A stretch of 64,000 nucleotides of DNA, from contig JADHYV010000022.1 in NCBI GenBank assembly GCA_027604705.1, positions 248,001 to 312,000 of the forward strand, given 5' to 3'. Positions 1 to 8,284 of the stretch are shown here, in pieces (position 1 is the first letter of the stretch; every line of letters starts with the position of its first letter). The notes beneath the pieces are model-generated. The model made no database searches. It worked only from the letters and a program-made list of their open reading frames with translations, and had not been told where the DNA came from. Source of the stretch: Allomyces arbusculus (Eukaryota > Blastocladiomycota > Blastocladiomycetes > Blastocladiales > Blastocladiaceae). A program made the position numbers and the translations under genes.

Positions 1-1
1 T

Positions 2-820
2 TCTGGAGGAGCTGGTGTTGCGGGACAGCTTTCCGTTGGGTCAACATTGGCTGTTTCTGGTAATGTCAGTGTATTGTCAACGACAGTCTCCTCCAGCTCT
101 TCAACAGGAGCACTGACGGTTTCTGGTGGTCTTGGTGTCGAAGGAAACACGAATATTGGAAGCGCACTCAACGTTTCTGGTCCCATTCAAATGTCAGGAA
201 TGCTCACCGCAAACGGTCAAGTCGTTTTCCAGAACACGACAGATTCTTCCAGCGTATCAACGGGTTCGCTTGTAGTGAATGGTGGCATGGGCGTCGCCAA
301 ACATGTGTTCTTTGGTGGGAACCTTACCGCAACTTCAGCGTCATCACAGTGTCAACTCCAGTCGGTTCAGGTTCAATCCACATCATCAAGTACATCGACA
401 AGTTCAGGTGCTCTGATTGTGGCTGGTGGTGTTGGGATTGGACAAAACTTGAGTGTTGGCGGAGATGCTTCCGTTTCAGGAAAAGTCAGTGTGAGTGGGA
501 CGCTCCAAACAACTGGTGCCATCGCAACAGCGTCTGTTCAGTATGTCTCTCCAGTGAGCGGAGACACTGTCACGATTGGAAATTCCCGACCAGGTCTGGT
601 TATCAACACAGGCACATCCATCAGCACTCTGACAATTACCTTCCCCACTGCACCCGTTGATGGTCAGCGGGTCTTTGTGACGACAGCATATGCAATCACC
701 AATCTCAACGTTAATGGTTCATTTATTGCAAATCACGTTCCCCCAAGTACGATGAATCAAGGCACGTTCTTCAACTATATTTACATTGCGAGTCAAAACT
801 CGTGGGCTCGAATTGGCTAA
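2..820 (+). CDS. Fibre-like repeat protein, 3' part (5' end outside window)
   Basis: The reading frame is open from base 2 to the stop at 818-820, so the gene starts before the window; the first ATG inside is not taken as the start. The protein is built from repeats of roughly 50-60 residues around the core STGALTVSGGLGV, the same repeat that makes up the 1913-residue protein at 34255-39996. Glycine, serine, threonine and valine dominate and cysteine is nearly absent, as in beta-helical or trimeric fibre proteins. Unlike its relative it ends in a different domain of about 90 residues (from about YVSPVSGDTV) and has no S74 chaperone. A virion surface fibre is the likely role; this is inference from composition and repeat type. 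Its last four bases overlap the stop of the convergent gene. Confidence 0.75.
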   Translation, partial: SGGAGVAGQLSVGSTLAVSGNVSVLSTTVSSSSSTGALTVSGGLGVEGNTNIGSALNVSGPIQMSGMLTANGQVVFQNTTDSSSVSTGSLVVNGGMGVAKHVFFGGNLTATSASSQCQLQSVQVQSTSSSTSTSSGALIVAGGVGIGQNLSVGGDASVSGKVSVSGTLQTTGAIATASVQYVSPVSGDTVTIGNSRPGLVINTGTSISTLTITFPTAPVDGQRVFVTTAYAITNLNVNGSFIANHVPPSTMNQGTFFNYIYIASQNSWARIG

Positions 821-1602
821 CGCCCTTCTGTGTATGTGCACAGCACAGGCACTCCATGTATTTTACGCCACATTTGCTCCACGTACTCGCGCAACGTATG
901 GTTTGCAATTGGTATATATGCGAATTTCCATGTGTTTTCCTTGTGTTTTTCGTGCTCGACATGGATTCCGTTTTTGAAATACACTTGGTCGTGGTGTTGG
1001 AGAAACTCTTTCTCCGCCTTGGACAAGTTCATGGATGCAATGTCGTCTCGTTCGAATATCCGCTCGAACGTTCCGCTCTTCTGATCAAACACCTTGGGTA
1101 GTTTTTTGTCATCGTGGGTCCATGCAAACTTGAGATGCGAAATCGTTTTTGCAGGGACAAGAATCGACGTGTCCGTCAGCAAGTCGACAGAAATACCACT
1201 CTGGGACCCTGGTCGACTTTCACAGTCCTCGCGTAACAGATGCTGCTTTGCTCGTTGGCGCAAGTTGCATGAACCACCATTGTACACGACGCTGAATCCA
1301 TTCTCTTGACGAGGATATCGTCTGCCGGAATTGAGACAGTGACGAACGGGTTCATTGGTCAGAATCCAGTATATGCCTGCAACTGCTGGGATTCTACTGA
1401 GGTCTCTCTTGCAAGTGACGTGAATCTGAGCAACTTCTTGGACGCTGCTTGAAGGAATGGGAATTTCGAGCACGCTGTTGGAAGACTCGTCATAAAAGCA
1501 AGAGGATAACGAGCTCGTGAAACTGGGGCTTGAGAGTTCCTCAAAGCTCAGACTTCTTTTTGTAATAGCACCAGTCCCGCGGATCATTTTGGCGCCAATC
1601 AT
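817..1602 (-). CDS. GIY-YIG nuclease-like protein
   Basis: 261 residues from an ATG at 1602. The central part carries AGIYWIL (about residues 76-82) and, after a gap, VVYNGGSCNLRQRAKQHL, matching the GIY...YxG...LxxRxxxH pattern of the GIY-YIG nuclease core. Before it lie about 70 serine-rich residues with no recognisable domain. GIY-YIG proteins act as homing endonucleases, repair nucleases or host-DNA-degrading enzymes; nothing here tells which. The gene is convergent with the fibre fragment and divergent from the RING gene at 1725. The shared upstream region has two ATCGAT boxes (1639 and 1654), suggesting early expression. Confidence 0.6.
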   Translation of the reverse strand: MIGAKMIRGTGAITKRSLSFEELSSPSFTSSLSSCFYDESSNSVLEIPIPSSSVQEVAQIHVTCKRDLSRIPAVAGIYWILTNEPVRHCLNSGRRYPRQENGFSVVYNGGSCNLRQRAKQHLLREDCESRPGSQSGISVDLLTDTSILVPAKTISHLKFAWTHDDKKLPKVFDQKSGTFERIFERDDIASMNLSKAEKEFLQHHDQVYFKNGIHVEHEKHKENTWKFAYIPIANHTLREYVEQMWRKIHGVPVLCTYTEGR

Positions 1603-1638
1603 GTTGCGGCACTCTAATCTTCATAAAGGCTACTTGAC

Positions 1639-1644
1639 ATCGAT
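1639..1644. promoter_or_regulatory. ATCGAT box
   Basis: First of two ATCGAT hexamers between divergent genes starting at 1602 (minus) and 1725 (plus). The hexamer recurs upstream of many genes here and is proposed as part of an early promoter. Confidence 0.4.
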
Positions 1645-1653
1645 AGTTATATC

Positions 1654-1659
1654 ATCGAT
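1654..1659. promoter_or_regulatory. ATCGAT box
   Basis: Second ATCGAT hexamer in the same divergent spacer, with TTATAT between the two copies. Confidence 0.4.
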
Positions 1660-1724
1660 GTCAATGTGTATCTACAAATTCCACTCGCGCCACGCCCAAA
1701 ACTTTTTTCCAATCGTATCTCAAG

Positions 1725-2411
1725 ATGGAAGTGTACTGCAACGCTTGCCGAAAGTATACGTTTTCTGCTGCAGTGCTTGATTACTGCCCGGTGTGCGCGT
1801 CCGAAAACATTCGAGACATGCGACGCCTTGTATTTTTCCCACAAGAACACTTTGACCAAGAATTCGACGACAATGCGGGGGTCGAAGCCAACGCACGTTT
1901 GAGCAGCGATGATGACGATGACTCGCCATCGGAGTATGACTACCCGGACGAAGAAGACGATAGTGACCTGGAGTTTGATTCAAGCTTTGACGACGACTCT
2001 GACGATACCGATGACTCTGAGGGTCCGCACGTCCTGGACATTGAGTTGGTCATTGCAGGCCAGTCCATCCACATTTACACGTCTCACTACGACACAAACA
2101 TCGAACTTGATCTGGGACCATTCGAGTCTCAAATGGAAATTGCCCGTGCACTTTCAAACGAACACTACGCCAAGCAAGTCCAGACTCGGGTTCCACCAGC
2201 GCTTCTTCATAGCATCATTGAAAACCAGCAAGTATATTTTGGCGGTCTAAATGAGGTTTGTGCAATCTGTCTCGAGGACAAGGTCCAGGGTGAGATTGGC
2301 CTCGAGATGTGCTGCAATCATTCTTTCCATTCCGATTGCATTACGCATTGGTTGAACATGAGCAATACGTGCCCAGTTTGTCGAACAAATATTACTGAAA
2401 ATTCCATTTAA
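1725..2411 (+). CDS. Acidic RING-H2 finger protein, probable ubiquitin ligase
   Basis: 228 residues. The N-terminus has a small zinc ribbon with two CxxC pairs (CNAC at residues 5-8, CPVC at about 22-25). A stretch rich in Asp, Glu and Ser follows (about residues 55-105). The C-terminus is a RING-H2 finger: CAICLED, CNHSFHSDC, then CPVCRTN. RING fingers of this type recruit E2 enzymes and ubiquitinate partners, so the gene probably redirects host ubiquitin signalling. Target unknown. It ends six bases from the convergent membrane-protein gene. Confidence 0.8.
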   Translation: MEVYCNACRKYTFSAAVLDYCPVCASENIRDMRRLVFFPQEHFDQEFDDNAGVEANARLSSDDDDDSPSEYDYPDEEDDSDLEFDSSFDDDSDDTDDSEGPHVLDIELVIAGQSIHIYTSHYDTNIELDLGPFESQMEIARALSNEHYAKQVQTRVPPALLHSIIENQQVYFGGLNEVCAICLEDKVQGEIGLEMCCNHSFHSDCITHWLNMSNTCPVCRTNITENSI

Positions 2412-2416
2412 TGTAT

Positions 2417-3226
2417 TTATGCAGCGTTTGGTGCAGAGACAGGAGCGGGGACAGGTGCAGCGACAGGTGCAGAAACCGATACAGTGACAGGTACAGAAAC
2501 CGGTGCAGCGACAGGTGCAGAAACCGGTACAGCGACAGGTGCAGAAACCGGTACAGCGACAGGTACAGCGACAGGAGCGGCGCTAACAGTGTTTGCACTT
2601 TCAGGAATCGTGTCAAAGTCAATGTCTGCAAGATCAGTTTGGTATTCCGTTGTCACACCGTCCACATCACCAACGATGGTCCTGTCAACAGTTTCGTCAG
2701 TACCCACAGTATCGCCGGCAACAACCATGTTCTTCTGCTGATCGTCCTTGAACTGGAGAATCGTGTTGATGGCGTCGCTATGAACGTCCTGTGCGTCATC
2801 TGCAGGGGGGTTGAACATCCCCTCGTCCACTGAGGCCTGCATGACAAACTTCTCTGTGAGCCTCATGTGGTGTGTTTTGGCACTGGGACCTGACCCGCCG
2901 GCAAGAACCTCCCCAGCAAGACCCTCCACCTTACCGGTCGTGATGACCTGGTTCATTGATGCCTTGGAAACAAAGTACATCCCCAGGAAGAAGACGCTCG
3001 CAATACCAATACTGAGCGCCGGGTCTTTGAGAGACGTCCAGAGAACAAGAGCAACAACAAGGGCGCGCACATAAACATTGTGGAACCAATGGCCCTGGTC
3101 CACTGTGAGCGTTGGAACAATAAACGCCCCATATGCGACCAGAAGCGTTTTGAGGATAATTGAGACGACCGGATGGTCAAGAAGATTCAGGACAGGACCC
3201 ACGGATTTAGCAACAGTGTCCAACAT
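2417..3226 (-). CDS. Multi-pass membrane protein with Pro-Val-Ala repeat tail
   Basis: 269 residues. The first 100 residues hold three hydrophobic segments (around LLVAYGAFIVPTL, VRALVVALVLWTSL and IGIASVFFLGMYFV). A soluble middle follows, then about 70 residues of PVAVPVSAPVA-type repeats. The membrane part resembles the protein at 14767-15276 in segment order and in the local patterns VAYGA/VGYGA and YVRALVVAL/YVRLVALAL, so the two are probably paralogues. A virion or factory membrane protein is plausible. Low-complexity Pro-Ala-Val tails often act as flexible rods. No family recognised. Confidence 0.7.
   Translation of the reverse strand: MLDTVAKSVGPVLNLLDHPVVSIILKTLLVAYGAFIVPTLTVDQGHWFHNVYVRALVVALVLWTSLKDPALSIGIASVFFLGMYFVSKASMNQVITTGKVEGLAGEVLAGGSGPSAKTHHMRLTEKFVMQASVDEGMFNPPADDAQDVHSDAINTILQFKDDQQKNMVVAGDTVGTDETVDRTIVGDVDGVTTEYQTDLADIDFDTIPESANTVSAAPVAVPVAVPVSAPVAVPVSAPVAAPVSVPVTVSVSAPVAAPVPAPVSAPNAA
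2430..2583. repeat. 12-bp-period minisatellite in coding sequence
   Basis: Repeats of the type ACAGGTGCAGAAACCGGT, with a 12-base period, encode the Pro-Val-Ala tail of the overlapping minus-strand membrane protein. A whole number of codons per unit means copy number can change without loss of frame. Confidence 0.7.
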
Positions 3227-3269
3227 CTTGCGTTTGTTTATAGAATCAGCAGGAAAAAAATTCGGAGAT

Positions 3270-3275
3270 ATCGAT
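3270..3275. promoter_or_regulatory. ATCGAT box
   Basis: Lies 44 bases upstream of the minus-strand start at 3226 and 54 bases upstream of the plus-strand start at 3329. It is followed on the plus strand by an AT-rich TTTAAATTAAA element at about 3289. Confidence 0.4.
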
Positions 3276-3328
3276 AGGAAAAAACGTTTAAATTAAACGT
3301 ACCACACCTCATCAAACCAACAGTCAAC

Positions 3329-4696
3329 ATGCGGCCTCTCATCCTTGTCGCTCTCGCCGGACTCTTCTTCGCCGAGTCAAGTCTTGGAGCACCCAGTCCT
3401 CACCCATCTGAGACATCATACCAATGCAAAACCCTTGGCACGTTCAGCGTCTTCAAGGAAGACGCTGCCATTGTATCTGCAAACGTGGACCTGGTATCCT
3501 GTGATGGCTCGGTCCTCAAAAAAGTTTCGGCGACAACCCTCAGCACAATTCAAAAAGATGGAATCGGAGTGCTCTCGGACGGTCGTGTCGTCACAATTGG
3601 AAGCCAACCTGATTGTTTCCAGCTTGTTGACAAGAACGTCTTCCCATATGGCAAGGGCATTTACGACGCTCCATTGCGCCCGTTCCTGAGTGCCTCATCC
3701 ACGGACGCTACCATGATATCCAAGACCATGTATATCAAAGAACTTGACGGTCTTCAAGTCGCACCTGGCAAAATCCACAACGGTTGCGTTTCTGTGGATG
3801 ACGTTGGCTACTCACAAACCAATGATTCCTGTGGCCTTTCATTGTTCACTGGGTACTCTACAGATTCGCCGACGTTTGCTGGTCTGAACTCCGTGACAGC
3901 AACTTTTGTGTCATGCACTCCCGGGTTTGCTTCGTCGACAACTGGGAGTGCCGTGACGGTGGATGCCGGGTACGGATATGAGACAAGGTCAGCAACCTCA
4001 ACAACAACCTCTCCACCGCTCCAAAATACGACGACTCTGGAAACGTCTCTCCTCTGTGAAGATGAACTTGCAACTGTAACACCTCCGCCAACAACTACTT
4101 CAACAGTTCCGGCTCCCAATCTGTTGACGACATCTGCTCCAGTTGAAACGTTTACTGAACCATGCGATGAAACAACTTTATCGACGACCACTCCCTTAAT
4201 GGTGACCTCTGCAGAAACATGCGCCCCTGTAACCAGCACGATTACTGCTACCAGCGTCGTGACAACCACCGCGACGACCACCATGACAAGCGAGGTGACA
4301 AGAATTGAAACGGCCACTGTTACTTCAACATTGACTATCCCAACGACAGCCACGGTCACCGTTACAACCACAGCCACGTCCACAGCCACCGTTACCGTCA
4401 CGGCCAAGACTATTTCAACTGCAACTGTTGCAACCACAGTGACAGAACATGACACCGTCACTGTCAGACCATTTGCTGCCGCGCCATCAACTGTTACCTC
4501 AGTTGAAACCGTCACTTCAACAATTGTGCCCTCATGTCCAACATCAACGGTGCAGCACTGTTCTCATGAAGTTGGGTCGTGCTGCTCAACCACGCACATC
4601 CACAACAACGTTTACGTCAATCTAACAGACGTCCAGCTTGCCAAACTGTTTTCATCAACCAACACCAATGCCACATCAATGGCAACTTGCCAGTAA
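3329..4696 (+). CDS. Secreted mucin-like Ser/Thr-rich protein
   Basis: 455 residues. A clear signal peptide (MRPLILVALAGLFFAESSLG) is followed by a globular N-terminal half of about 220 residues with several cysteines. About 170 residues of almost pure Thr, Val, Ser and Ala repeats (TVTVTTTATSTAT type) come next. The short C-terminus has five cysteines (QHCSHEVGSCC ... ATCQ). The architecture is that of a heavily O-glycosylated secreted or surface protein. No C-terminal membrane anchor is seen. It may coat virions, sit in the host secretory route, or act on the host wall. The antisense reading frame over the Thr-rich region is a shadow of the repeats. Composition resembles fungal wall proteins, but I cannot show transfer. 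Confidence 0.75.
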   Translation: MRPLILVALAGLFFAESSLGAPSPHPSETSYQCKTLGTFSVFKEDAAIVSANVDLVSCDGSVLKKVSATTLSTIQKDGIGVLSDGRVVTIGSQPDCFQLVDKNVFPYGKGIYDAPLRPFLSASSTDATMISKTMYIKELDGLQVAPGKIHNGCVSVDDVGYSQTNDSCGLSLFTGYSTDSPTFAGLNSVTATFVSCTPGFASSTTGSAVTVDAGYGYETRSATSTTTSPPLQNTTTLETSLLCEDELATVTPPPTTTSTVPAPNLLTTSAPVETFTEPCDETTLSTTTPLMVTSAETCAPVTSTITATSVVTTTATTTMTSEVTRIETATVTSTLTIPTTATVTVTTTATSTATVTVTAKTISTATVATTVTEHDTVTVRPFAAAPSTVTSVETVTSTIVPSCPTSTVQHCSHEVGSCCSTTHIHNNVYVNLTDVQLAKLFSSTNTNATSMATCQ

Positions 4697-4761
4697 CCTA
4701 TTACAGCTCAAATCGACGATGATGTTTTTTGTAATTTAAACCTGCACAGTGTCTTGAATAC

Positions 4762-6735
4762 ATGGAACGATTTATCCAAGACAAGTTTCATTATGCTTGT
4801 GACTTGCTTGAAGAGGGTATATATAAAAAAAATGGAGAAATGGTTCTTGCTGCCCTGGATCAGTTCATGATGTGGCGGTCAGAGTTTCCCAGTGCCGATG
4901 ACAAACTGATTCGCGGTCTCACTGCCATGTGCACAATTGACAACATCAATGCTCTCGGATACTTGAACACAGCCATTGGCATTCGGAAAACTGACCCAGC
5001 AGTGCTCAACAACATTGCTTTCGTTCTTCACAAGGACCATGGCTTGTTTGAACGTGCAATTGATTTCTACCAAAACTGTATCAACATTGATCCGACCTTT
5101 GAAACCGCATACCTTGGTCTGCTCGACATTTTGCATTCCCTCCGCCTGCAAAATCTGGAAAAAGTATATATCCAAAAAGGCCTCGAGTATTGCCCCAACA
5201 GTGCCGAGTTACTGAACGTGCATGGGTTAAACCTCATGCACAGCAATGACAAAGGCCGTATATCGCGTGCGAGAAATGCATTTCAAAATGGTCTTTCGCA
5301 ACATGACACGAACGCGAAACTCAAAAGCAAAATTCTCTTGAACATGGGCCACCTTGAAAACGTCGTTGGAAATGTACATCAGGGTATTGAGTTGTACATG
5401 GACGCAATTGCGCAGGACCCTTCCAATACGTTGGCTTACGGTAACATTCTCCTCAATGTTCATTACATTACCCCGAAGGAATGGAGGCAGCCCGGCCAAG
5501 CTCTTCAGCGACTTTTGAAGCTGTTCAACGTCAAACCATCTCCAACACCTCGCGAAACACTTTGGTCTATCCACAAAAATGTTGCCAGGATTGTCTACGA
5601 AACCGATTCGTCACCACCGCCAGTGCATGATGATGCAAGGAAGTGGTCAAATCAGATCCAGATGTTTGATACCCCGACGTCAATCCTTCGAGTAGGTTTC
5701 ATTGGTGCTGACTTTTATGCCCACGCCGTGTCATTCTTCTTGAATGGCCTTCTCAGAAGTTTGTCCTCCCGACCAGACATCCATGTGTCAGTGTTTGCCA
5801 ACATTATTTATGACACAACCACCCAAAAGCAAATCAAGTGTGATTCTTTCCATTGCATCAAGGACAAACCTGCAGACGCCGTGGCGAAAATAATTAAAGA
5901 AGAAAACATTCATGTCTTGATTGACTTGTCTGGTCATACGTCAGGGAACCGACTTGATGTGGTGGCACTTTGCCCAGCGCCAATTCAAATCAGTATGATT
6001 GGATACCCCAACGATTCAGGACTCGTCAAACTCAAACGCCTGACTGACCAGTACTGTGATCCAGAAGACGACTTGATTCGTCTGGACCGCGTATTTCTGA
6101 GTTACACTCCATCTGCAGACTACAACAGTATCACCCCAAAAGTACACAAGGAATTGGAACATAATGTCATGACCCTTGGTTGCTTTGCAAAGCTGCCCAA
6201 AATCAACAAGGAGCTCATCGAATTGTGGAAATCAGTTCTTGGTCGCTATTCCAATGCCCGTCTGGTTCTCAAGTCAAAGTTCTTTAGTGACACGCAAACT
6301 CTCGAGTCATGGAAAGCAAAGTTTGCACCACTTTCCCATCGGGTGATATTCCTACCAGGGGTTCAAACGCAAGTGGAGCACATGAACATGTTCAAGGCCA
6401 TTGATATCCACCTGGATACGTATCCCTACTCGGGAACAACCATCACGTCAGAGAGTTTGTACATGAACGTTCCTGTCCTGACATTTCATCGCCACGACGA
6501 CCCGCATGTTTCCAAGGTTTCTGGTTCAATCCTCACGTCACTGGGGCTTCAAAAAGAATGCGTTGCCCATTCAAAACAAGAGTACATTGACAAAATCGGG
6601 TTCCTGTTCAAAAACCGGGCCCAACTAAATGTCCGCGAGCGCATGGAATCCTCTCAGTTTTTGGACTCGGTGTACTACTCAGAGCAGGTCCTTGATTCAG
6701 TCGCGGAACTGATTTCACGCGCTTGCGAACCTTGA
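4762..6735 (+). CDS. TPR plus GT41 O-GlcNAc-transferase-like glycosyltransferase
   Basis: 657 residues. The first 280 or so are helical repeats of tetratricopeptide type (for example AIDFYQNCINIDPTFETAYLGL). The rest is a GT41 catalytic region: RVGFIGADFYAHAVSF near residue 310, DLSGHTSGNRLDVVALCPAP followed by IQISMIGYPNDSG near 390-420, LGCFAKLPKI, and LDTYPYSGTTITSESLYMNV near 550. These match the order of motifs in O-GlcNAc transferase and its bacterial relatives (known family features). The enzyme should transfer a sugar, typically GlcNAc, from a UDP donor to Ser or Thr of proteins. Its target could be viral surface proteins, such as the adjacent mucin-like protein, or host proteins; both are inference. 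Confidence 0.88.
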   Translation: MERFIQDKFHYACDLLEEGIYKKNGEMVLAALDQFMMWRSEFPSADDKLIRGLTAMCTIDNINALGYLNTAIGIRKTDPAVLNNIAFVLHKDHGLFERAIDFYQNCINIDPTFETAYLGLLDILHSLRLQNLEKVYIQKGLEYCPNSAELLNVHGLNLMHSNDKGRISRARNAFQNGLSQHDTNAKLKSKILLNMGHLENVVGNVHQGIELYMDAIAQDPSNTLAYGNILLNVHYITPKEWRQPGQALQRLLKLFNVKPSPTPRETLWSIHKNVARIVYETDSSPPPVHDDARKWSNQIQMFDTPTSILRVGFIGADFYAHAVSFFLNGLLRSLSSRPDIHVSVFANIIYDTTTQKQIKCDSFHCIKDKPADAVAKIIKEENIHVLIDLSGHTSGNRLDVVALCPAPIQISMIGYPNDSGLVKLKRLTDQYCDPEDDLIRLDRVFLSYTPSADYNSITPKVHKELEHNVMTLGCFAKLPKINKELIELWKSVLGRYSNARLVLKSKFFSDTQTLESWKAKFAPLSHRVIFLPGVQTQVEHMNMFKAIDIHLDTYPYSGTTITSESLYMNVPVLTFHRHDDPHVSKVSGSILTSLGLQKECVAHSKQEYIDKIGFLFKNRAQLNVRERMESSQFLDSVYYSEQVLDSVAELISRACEP

Positions 6736-6884
6736 TCCTGTGGGACCTGGTCCTTGTCCCGCGAAAACTCAAACGTGGTTCCTTCAATGTGTCGCACATG
6801 CCATCCATCAAGGAGTGCCTTGTAGATATTAATCATCCGTTTGAGAACGCGTTCTGGGTTTCCTTGAAAGATACTGTCCTCCAT
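6675..6884 (-). CDS. Small protein with DGWxVRxIExxTFEFSR motif
   Basis: 69 residues from an ATG at 6884. The conserved-looking core (YKALLDGWHVRHIEGTTFEF) recalls short giant-virus proteins that I know by the pattern LLDGWxVRKxxxNTFEFSR; the function of those is not known to me. Its 3' end overlaps the last 61 bases of the glycosyltransferase gene on the other strand. The part beyond the overlap is the part with the motif, which supports a real gene. Confidence 0.6.
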   Translation of the reverse strand: MEDSIFQGNPERVLKRMINIYKALLDGWHVRHIEGTTFEFSRDKDQVPQDQGSQAREISSATESRTCSE

Positions 6885-6986
6885 GAAGGCGCCCCATTAA
6901 GTAGAAACAATAAATAAAGAACACATGGCCCGCGAAAACGAACCGTGATTTAAATACAGGATATTACAGTAACCCATGCTTGTAGC

Positions 6987-8225
6987 ATGTCAGTCATTCC
7001 TGCAAAACGGTTCACGCTGCGGGACATGCTCAGTCCAAGGCGGGAAAACCCAGACACGCTGACGATAAACAATACTACTTCTTCTTTTAAGCTATCAAAC
7101 AAGCTGAAAAGAGAATTGGGACAATCCCAACGCGGTCGTCAAACTCCAAACTCCAAGGCACACGGTGAAGTGACGTTTACTGACCCTGGGCGGATCGACA
7201 TTGACTTGTACCACGAAAAGAAGATGCAATACTTTCGCGACCTCCAAACAATTGCGATTCCAAGCAAGAAGGCTATGCTTGCAATGTGCAAGACTCAAAG
7301 TGAGCGCCAAAAGCTGGAGCAGGAAATCAGAGACATCGAGTCGCGCCGTGAGGAAAAAGAGTATCTGGAGCAATGTCTTTCCATTGTGAACGAGTACGTT
7401 TCCCTCAAAAAAAACACCCAAAACTGCAGTTTGGAGACGAGCCATTCCCGGCCCGTCGACAACATTATTCAAAAGAGCGACTCGAGGATTCAACAGGAAC
7501 TTTTCAATCGGTACTACACGTTTGTCGACCCAACCAAAGTAAATCTGAAGCACCTGTTTTACGATTACCTGTCATGCGAGGAGTGCGGGGGAAGCATGTA
7601 CTTGAACGCAGGGTCCTTTTCATGCAACGACTGTGGGCTTGTTTCCACCAAAGTGTCTGGCGACTACCAATGGTCGTACAAGGATATCCAAGACATCCAG
7701 TACAAGAGCTCGTTCTCGTACAAGCGCGTCAATCGATTCAAGGAAATTCTCTGCACCATGCAGGCCAAGGAAAATACGGACATTCCCCAACATGTCATTG
7801 ACACGATTCGCGCAGAAATGGAAAAGGAACTTGTGCGTGACCTCGAGTCGATTGACATTAAGAAAATTCGATACTACCTCAAGAAAACGGGCAACAACAA
7901 GTACTACGAGCATGCCCCCAGTATTATCAACAAAGTGAATGGCCGTCCGCCTATCCGAGTTGACCAGTCCACTGAAGAGAAGCTGATTGAAATGTTCAGC
8001 CAAATCCAGCAGCCGTTCGAGGAGGTTCGCCAAAAGCTCTTTCCGTCACGCAGCAGCTTCTTGTCCTACATGTATGTTTTCCACAAGTTTTTCGAACTTC
8101 TTGGACGCAACGACTGTTTGCAGTTCTTCCCCTTGCTCAAGTCAAGCGAGAAACTCAAGGTCCAGGACCGTATCTGGCAGGGTGTCTGTGAAATGCTCAA
8201 CTGGAAGTTTATCCCAAGCATTTAA
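6987..8225 (+). CDS. Poxvirus late transcription factor VLTF3-like (A2L family)
   Basis: 412 residues. The family signature is seen throughout the second half. A zinc ribbon (CEEC ... CNDC, about residues 197-216) is followed by YKRVNRFKEIL, QAKENTDIP, IRYYLKKTGNNKYYEHAP, GRPPIRVDQSTEEKLIEMF, QIQQPFEEV and the terminal FPLLKSSEKLKVQDRIWQ. The N-terminal half is charged and helical. VLTF3 proteins activate late gene transcription with the viral RNA polymerase. The gene precedes RPB2 by 60 bases on the same strand, so the two transcription genes are neighbours. Confidence 0.93.
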   Translation: MSVIPAKRFTLRDMLSPRRENPDTLTINNTTSSFKLSNKLKRELGQSQRGRQTPNSKAHGEVTFTDPGRIDIDLYHEKKMQYFRDLQTIAIPSKKAMLAMCKTQSERQKLEQEIRDIESRREEKEYLEQCLSIVNEYVSLKKNTQNCSLETSHSRPVDNIIQKSDSRIQQELFNRYYTFVDPTKVNLKHLFYDYLSCEECGGSMYLNAGSFSCNDCGLVSTKVSGDYQWSYKDIQDIQYKSSFSYKRVNRFKEILCTMQAKENTDIPQHVIDTIRAEMEKELVRDLESIDIKKIRYYLKKTGNNKYYEHAPSIINKVNGRPPIRVDQSTEEKLIEMFSQIQQPFEEVRQKLFPSRSSFLSYMYVFHKFFELLGRNDCLQFFPLLKSSEKLKVQDRIWQGVCEMLNWKFIPSI

Positions 8226-8284
8226 CGATGTGCATGTGGGGGAATTTATACGTTTGATGTCGAGTGCAGCCCACCGACTGCAAC

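Noticed and set aside
3808-4515. 235-codon minus-strand frame opposite the mucin-like gene
   Set aside because: Val/Thr-rich mirror of the repeats on the real strand.
8264-8284. GTG start for RPB2 and similar TTG or GTG starts elsewhere
   Set aside because: Eukaryotic viruses start at ATG; the next in-frame ATG was used.
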